A stretch of DNA of 64,000 nt from the NCBI GenBank assembly GCA_033398695.1, contig CM065814.1, positions 104,906,501 to 104,970,500 of the forward strand, given 5' to 3'. The position numbers and the translations under genes are program-made. The notes under the pieces were generated by a model that saw only the letters and a list, made by a program, of their open reading frames with translations, did not search any database and was not told where the DNA came from. The DNA comes from Orobanche coerulescens. Lineage: Eukaryota > Streptophyta > Magnoliopsida > Lamiales > Orobanchaceae. Shown one piece after another: positions 57,841-64,000 of the stretch (positions are counted from its first letter, which is position 1; each line of letters opens with the position of its first letter).

Positions 57841-59791
57841 TGTAACACCCCCAAGACATTCAGGGTATATTACAGCGCCGTGGTCCCCACACTGTGGAAT
57901 CCACCAGGCTAACGTACCAAACAAGACATTCGACAACGACAACAATCACCAATAATACGACAATTCAAATAAGATTACAATCCAACAATAAAATCCAACA
58001 TTAATCCACTTCCCAAAACAGGAACACAACATTAACAATTTTGTAAAAGAAGTACTCGAGTACTTAAACCAATTTTATAACACAAAAGTCCCGGCACAAG
58101 ACATCAAATGTAGTGGACTGAAATGAAAACCAATAAATGACTACTGATCAGTATCATGCTTGCCCATCATCCTCATATGGCTCGAGTGCTCGTTTGTCCC
58201 CACGATCGATACCTGAAATACAAAAAGTATTTCCCCCATTTAAGGGGTTAGCGACAACTGCTAGTGCAAGTACAATCCATTTGAACTACATTCTAATCAG
58301 ATGAATATATGCGCCAAAAATCATTTTAGAAAACATTTTATATTCCGGAATATTTATGATGTACAAACACAAAACACATTATCTCCAACAAATCATAATT
58401 CAAAGTTAACCGTTGGCACGAGACTCACGGCCACCGTACCCCGCAGAGCCCCGTCGGACATCGCTGGGTGGCTAACCACAGTTCGTGATATGCACACACA
58501 CGGCAATACGTATCCCTAGAGGCCCCGTCGGACCGTCCCTAGGTGAACATACACATATTCTCCCACGACAACCTCATATAGCCATAATTCAAATACTAGA
58601 GCATGTAAACAAATGTAAAGTACTTGCCTTTGAGACATCTTCGAAGAATCGGAAGTGAAAAATGACTACGGATGATCCGAATGGAAAACGTCGGTTCCTT
58701 ATCGAAGAATTAGCATAACTCAGTCCCAACGGACATCAATAATCGAAAGGAATACTCCCAAAACCCCGATTACAAATCACGACAATAGACGTTCAATCGA
58801 TACGGGCGAGGGTTTGTGCAAAATCTCCCCGTATCAACAATACATGGATTAATTCGAGGAAAAACGAATTGGGAATCACCCAATAACAATAATTGATAAT
58901 AAGTTTCGCAATATACATGAACAATTCGGAGTCAATCACGAAAAACCCGAAAAACCCCCAATTTATACCAGTTAGGGTTCCTGAAGAAGATACCTCGGAT
59001 TCGGACGATGGAGGATGATTACGCTGATGGTGATATGCTACTATGATTCTACGGTGATGGAACACGAAAGATTCTTCGATCAAAACTGAAGGAATCGCCT
59101 CTGGAGTCGCCCCGTGAAGAAAAAACGAGAGAAGGGATAGAAAATGAGGTATTGGACCTCTGCCCGCTGTTTTAAAACAGCGGGCTGTTACGGCCGTAAC
59201 AGGGGACACTTACGGCCGTAACATGGCCAACTTACGGCCGTAACTTCTGGGTGTTACGGCCGTAACACCCTACTGGACAGCAGTATTGGCAGCTGCTGTC
59301 CAAACGAGTCCGGACGACCCCGAAACCCGGACCTGCTATCGAACCAAAAATACGACTACGAAGAATATTCGATGACGAGTCTAACCATCACAAGAAAATA
59401 TCAATCCGACTACCCGGGAATCCGAAATACGACAACGAATATGAAATTCCCTAAACTTATAGGAAATTACGGAAATGACCCAAGTGACCGAAAGTCACGA
59501 AACGACGTCGGATTTACAAACCGAAAGTCTCAACATGACCAACTCAACCATACGAACTTGTACAAGCCAAGAAACAACGAAAACGAACGAGTTTAACGAG
59601 AATCGAACGTTCATACGGCAAAACATGACATAAATGAAATTACGTGAAAACATCATCAAAACTCGTCCAAATGGAAAAACTCCAAGAACGAAATAGATTC
59701 AAAATGTCGCAACGGTTACAAGCGAGTCGATAAAAATAGACATACACCAAAAATGGAAACTGCTAAAAATGGAAAATTTACGGATATTACA
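57841..59791 (-). repeat. 3' LTR of element 3
   Basis: 1951 bp, minus strand TGTAATATCCG to GGGGGTGTTACA. Contains minus-strand acceptor-like GTATTTCAG|GTATCG near plus 58208-58222, donor-like CCGAG|GTATC near 58987-58998, a 24-bp perfect palindrome (59162-59185) and four TTACGGCCGTAA motifs. Confidence 0.9.
59162..59263 (-). promoter_or_regulatory. TTACGGCCGTAA array and 24-bp palindrome in element 3 U3
   Basis: The perfect palindrome 59162-59185 has centre TTTTAAAA, the likely TATA region. Next to it are four TTACGGCCGTAA copies starting at about 59188, 59210, 59232 and 59254, spaced 22 bp. On the minus strand they lie just upstream of the TTTTAAAA. Confidence 0.8.
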
Positions 59792-59826
59792 TTCTCCCCC
59801 TCTAAAATAAAGTTTCGTCCCGAAAC

Positions 59827-61350
59827 TTAAGAATCAAAAAGCTCGGGGTATCTCGAACGCATATCCTCCTCTAGCTCCCACGTCGCTTCTTCTACTCCGT
59901 GTCTCGACCATTGCACCTTAACCAAAGGAATGGTTTTGTGCCTTAACTGTTTGTCACGACGCTCCAAAATTCTGACGGGCCTCTCTTCAAACGTAACATC
60001 CTTCTCGATCTCCACGTCCCCAAAGTCAATAATGTGGGATGGGTCCGGAACGTACTTCCTCAACTGGGAAACGTGAAATACGCTATGTACATGACTCAGC
60101 GACGGAGGTAAAGCCAAACGGTACGCTAACTCACCGACTCTCTCCAATACCTCGAAAGGTCCAATATATCTCGGGCTGAGTTTCCCCTTCTTCCCAAAAT
60201 GGAAAACTCCCTTCGTTGGAGACACTCTCAACAGAACATGATCTCCCACCTCAAACTCCAAAGGTCTACGCCTAACATCCGCGTAAGACTTTTGTCGACT
60301 CTGAGCAGACAACATCCTCTTTCTAATCAATTCGATTTTCTCCCTCGTCTCCAACACAAGGTCCGGCTCGGTGCCAACCAAATCGGACGGCTCATCCCAA
60401 CATATCGGTGATCGGCAACGTCGGCCATAAAGTGCCTCATACGGTGCCATCTTAATCGACGCGTGCCAGCTATTATTATAAGTAAACTCAATCAAGGCCA
60501 AATGATCCTCCCAGTTACTACCCGATCTAACGCACGCGCGCAACAAATCCTCGAACGTCTGAATGGTACGTTCGGACTGCCCATCGGTCTGGGGATGGAA
60601 CGAAGTGCTCAAACGTAGCTGAGTCCCCAATGCCTTATGCACTGCCTGCCAAAAATGCGATACAAATCGGCCATCTCTGTCTGAAATAATGGTCCTCGGC
60701 GTACCATGAAGCCTCACTATCTGAGTGATAAAAATACGAGCCAACTTTTCCGGACCCCAAGTATCCTTGATGCCCAGAAAATGTGCCGACTTAGTCAGTC
60801 GGTCTACAATCACCCATACCATATTCATACCAATCTCCGTCCTCGGTAAACTCGTGACAAAATCCATAGAGATGTCCTCCCACTTCCATTCCGGAACGGG
60901 AAGTGGTTTCAATAATCCGGCTGGCCGCTGATGCTCAATCTTGACTTGCTGACAAGTCAAACACTTAGCTACAAACTGAACTACCTCCTTCTTCATATCG
61001 TTCCACCAGAAATTTTTCCTCAGATCTTTATACATTTTACTCGAGCCCGGATGGACTGAGTATGGTGACGCATAAGCCTCTCGCATAATGCTCTGTCTCA
61101 ATTCCGAGTCGTTCGGAACACACAACCGACCTCGGAATCTCAACACACCGTCCTCATGAATAACGAATACCGGGGCTTTCCCCTTTCCTACACTCTCTCG
61201 AAGCTGAATAAACATCGGATCCTCTAACTGTCCCGACTTAATGTCCTCGACCAGAGATGAAGAAATCTCAAGAGTACGTAACTGTCCGGAACTCCCTGGC
61301 AGTACAATTTCAATGCTCAACCTCATAAACTCGCTGAAGTCCCGACTGGG
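59827..61350 (-). pseudogene. pol: Integrase and chromodomain of element 3 (open reading frame intact)
   Basis: About 510 codons are open on the minus strand. It starts in the spacer after RNase H, then the HHCC zinc-binding part ([11 protein letters not shown] to CLTC), the DDE core ([48 protein letters not shown]) and the C-terminal domain ([15 protein letters not shown]). It ends with the chromodomain-like [15 protein letters not shown]. It is the least damaged retroelement frame in the window. Integrase inserts the cDNA; a chromodomain can steer it to modified chromatin. A frameshift near 61335 separates it from RNase H. Confidence 0.93.
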
Positions 61351-62683
61351 CCGTGAGTAACTCAAGCGCCCGAAGCGATACCGATTTCCGGCTCAAGGCA
61401 TCTGCTACCACATTAGCCTTGCCCGGATGATAAAGGATCTCAAGATCGTAATCCTTAATCAATTCCAACCATCTCCTCTATCTCATATTAAGCTCCTTCT
61501 GCGTGAAGATGTACTTCAGGCTCTTGTGATCGGTGAAAATCTGACACGACGAGCCATACAAGTAATGACGCCAGATTTTCAACGCAAATACAACTGCAGC
61601 CAACTCAAGATCGTGTGTAGGGTAATTCAATTCATACGGTTTCAACTGACGGGAAGCATAGGCAATCGTCCTCCCGTGCTGCATAAGTACGCATCCGAGC
61701 CCTTGGCCAGAAGCATCGCTATAAACTGAGAAACCATCATTACCACTCGGTAAAGCCAAAACGGGAGCGGTCGTCAACCGCTTCTTCAACTCCTCAAAAC
61801 TATTCTGCCTCTCATCGGTCCACACAAACTTCTCCGACTTCTGTAACACCTGAGTCAGCGGTCGAGCGAGTTTAGAGAACCCCTCGACGAATCTACGGTA
61901 ATACCCGGCTAATCCCAGAAAACTGCGGACCTCTTTCACGTTCTTGGGCGGTGCCCAATCCAACACTGCCTCTACCTTATGTGGGTCCACACGAACACCC
62001 TCGGCCGATATCACATGACCGAGAAACATAACCTCCCGTAACCAAAACTCGCACTTTGAGAACTTCGCAAAAAGATGCTGAGTTCTCAAAATATCTAACA
62101 CAATATGCAAATGACGGGCGTGCTCCTCCTCGCTCCTCGAGTAAATCAGGATGTCATCGATAAATACAACTACACACTTATCGAGGTACTCGATAAAGAC
62201 TTTGTTCATAAGCTGCATGAACACGGCTGGTGCGTTGGTTAGCCCAAAAGGCATAACCACAAACTCGTAGTGACCGTATCTCGTCCGAAAGGCCGTCTTC
62301 GGAATATCGGTATCCTTCACTCGGAGCTGATAATACCCCGATCTCAAATCAATCTTCGAAAACACGGTTGCCCCTTGCAACTGATCAAACAAGTCATCAA
62401 TCCTCGAGAGCGGATACTTGTTTTTGATGGTCACTTTGTTCAACTCTCGGTAGTCGATACAAAAACGAAGTGACCCATCCTTCTTCATTACGAATAGGAC
62501 CGGTGCGCCCCAAGGCGAAGCGCTCGGTCGAATATATCCCATGTCTAGCAACTCTCCCAACTGTTTCTTCAACTCAAGCATCTCGGCAGGCGCCATCCGG
62601 TATGGCGTCTTAGAGATAGGTGCTGCACCCGGCTCTAAATCGACGGTAAATTCAACCTCTCGGTCCGGCGGCAAACCCGGAAA
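61340..62683 (-). pseudogene. pol: Reverse transcriptase and RNase H of element 3
   Basis: On the minus strand, LPPDREVEF begins the frame at about 62674. Reverse transcriptase shows [16 protein letters not shown] and VFIDD (plus about 62153-62165). RNase H shows [13 protein letters not shown] and FTDHKS. A TAG stop at 61478-61480, in the Gln position of ELNMRQRRW, is followed by the continuation with ADALSRK in the same frame. Both breaks are single-base changes. Confidence 0.93.
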
Positions 62684-63175
62684 CTAATCTGGAAAAACGT
62701 CAGGATACTCACATACTACCGGAATAGACGAGATCTCGACTCCCCCTTCTTCCGATCTCAAAGCGTAACACCAATAACCTGTGCAACCTCCTCGAAGTAG
62801 TCTCACCGCCTTTAAGGCGCTGATCAGAAATCTCTGGCTACTCCGCTTACGCCCCACAAAGGAATGCTCGGTACCGTCAGAGGCTAACATCGAAACCGTC
62901 CTCGTTCTATAATTCATGATCGCCCCATGACGGTCTAGCCAATCCTCACCCAGAATCACATCCTCATCTCTAATATCTACCGCAATCAGATTAGAAGGCC
63001 AAACCCTCCCCGCGATACTCACTGGAAAATCTCTAACCTCACGATCCCCCACGATGCTATCCCCACTAGGAAGTTTAACAACAAAAGGCTCACAAGCAAC
63101 AAGGCAATCAACATGCATTTACACATACAATCCATAGATATAAAAGAATGCGTAGCACGGAATCGAACAATACGA
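62684..63175 (-). pseudogene. Protease region of element 3
   Basis: The active-site region reads VLFDS then shifts frame by one base inside the DSGATHS motif (about plus 63160). The rest is in frame from 63118: EPFVVKLPSGDSIVG, LGEDWLDRHGAIMNYR and the linker [16 protein letters not shown] stop at 62684 (TAG) separates it from reverse transcriptase. The one-base loss removes the catalytic frame. Confidence 0.85.
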
Positions 63176-63189
63176 AAACAGGATGATCA

Positions 63190-64000
63190 AGGATGTGGAC
63201 GGTACACTGTGCCACCGTCGCGTCGGGATCTCCCGTTGTCTCATCTCGTACACACGGGGCGGAATGCACCCGCACTAGAAGGTCCCCTCTAGAAGGCCGA
63301 CCACGACCTCGACCTCTACCAAAACTCTGCTGCGCCGAGGAACTGTCGGTGCCTGATTCACACTCGGCTCTCCCGCGGCTGGGCCGATATCCGAGTAATC
63401 GGAGCCCGAGATGCATCCGTACAAAACTTAGCACGATGACCCATACGACCACAAGCAAGGCACTGAATCGGAGGCCTTTCTCACTCACTCATCATGTGGC
63501 CCGGGCGAAAGCAGTTGAAGCACGTTGGACCACGAACGGAACAACCATGATCAGACCTAGAACCGTGGCCTCGACCAACTGATGGCGACTGACTCCCGAA
63601 GACTCGCGAACCAGGCCGAGTCTTCGGATACCCTCCTGACTTGCCTCCCGAACCGACCGCGGTTTCTGCTTCTTTCCTTCGGTTGCCGTCTCTGTCGCAG
63701 AAACGACATCTCATAAGCCATCGCCTTATTCGATATTCTTTCACCGTGCACCCTGCACTGACATGTAGTGGCGCACCCTCGGTTTCATCCGCATGTCAAA
63801 GTGGCGGATCTTATCGAGCTCATCGCGGACTTGGTTTCTCACATAGTGCAACTGTTGATTGTAGTCTTTGATGGCTTGAGATATAGGTACATCTTGGGGC
63901 TTAGCCTCAAAGAAGGCTCGGATCCTCCCCTCTTTCACCGGCCACAGCACTCGTCTTCCATCAGATCCCGGAACTCTGCCCACGTAGCTGCCCGGTCACG
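63190..64000 (-). pseudogene. gag: gag of element 3, partial
   Basis: On the minus strand, the capsid part (63983-63741) has FFEAKPQDVPISQAIKDYNQ and HFDMRMKPRVRHY. Then, in another frame, comes a basic Gly/Ser-rich part ending in a first knuckle CFNCFRPGH near 63490-63510, where the usual Gly after Cys2 is Phe. After a frameshift a second knuckle reads CLACGRMGHRAKFC near 63425-63465. The N-terminus lies beyond 64000. Confidence 0.85.

Larger units (their letters stand above)
57841..64000 (-). mobile_element. Ty3/gypsy element 3 (Tekay-like), runs off the window
   Basis: On the minus strand the 3' LTR is 59791-57841, preceded by PPT AGAGGGGGAGAA (plus 59792-59803) and by pol, protease and gag up to the window end. 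It inserted in the second LARD copy after ACATG (57836-57840). The 5' LTR and PBS are not visible. Pol is close to that of element 2 and the PPT is identical, so they are sister families. Confidence 0.92.

Noticed and set aside
1..64000. tRNA, rRNA or intact host genes
   Set aside because: I saw none on reading; PBS sequences resemble tRNA ends only as primer complements. A tRNAscan or protein search was not possible here.

Overview
The window reads as a repeat-dense block of a higher plant nuclear genome, probably a dicot. The only recognisable coding regions are Ty3/gypsy and Ty1/copia polyproteins, nearly all broken, plus one decayed LOG-like (cytokinin-activating enzyme) sequence. I saw no intact host gene, tRNA, rRNA or CRISPR array. 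Element boundaries rest on LTR ends (TG..CA), primer binding sites (PBS), polypurine tracts (PPT) and 5-bp target site duplications (TSDs) read directly from the bases. Lineage names (Tekay-like chromovirus, Athila-like) are inferred from protein motifs and PBS type.

Layout, left to right. Positions 1-2860: AT-rich DNA, a fold-back repeat, a Copia 3' fragment and a degenerate GC/A minisatellite. Positions 2861-16655: a non-autonomous DNA transposon with terminal inverted repeats (Mutator-like in appearance), split by a complete Ty3/gypsy element (3093-15877, TSD AGCTG). The 5' LTR of that element is itself split by a 3.2-kb solo LTR (5263-8474, TSD AATTC). Positions 16857-21510: a short minus-strand LTR, tandem repeats, a zinc-finger-like ORF and the LOG-like pseudogene. 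Positions 21516-28899: a deleted gypsy element (TSD GGTAT). Positions 28900-37716: a minus-strand gypsy-type element with 3-kb LTRs and no recognisable genes (a LARD), inserted exactly into the last 5 bp of the previous element (TSD TTACA). Positions 37722-38333: the right half of the tandem-repeat region that was split. Positions 38508 to beyond 64000: an old Copia element (LTR and PBS at 38508-39830, pol at 51350-53285), split by a complete but decayed Copia element (40346-49576, TSD TAAGA), by a truncated Athila-like piece (about 49620-51349) and by a second LARD-family element (53286 onward). That LARD copy is in turn split by a minus-strand gypsy element (57841 to the window end) with a nearly readable pol.

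How it fits together: coding-capable gypsy families (8883-13496, 23119-26145, 59827-63983) sit beside LARD copies that keep PBS, PPT and LTRs but encode nothing recognisable, which suggests the LARDs were moved in trans. The most unusual shared signal is in the LTRs. Distinct families, including the Athila-like one, carry an array of short CpG-rich palindromes just upstream of a TATA-like box. The palindrome core differs between families and in one case within a family. The gypsy LTRs also share a splice-donor/acceptor-like pair, a CCCC..GGGG hairpin and a terminal hairpin at matching positions. These are the best candidates here for an undescribed regulatory system; function is inference.
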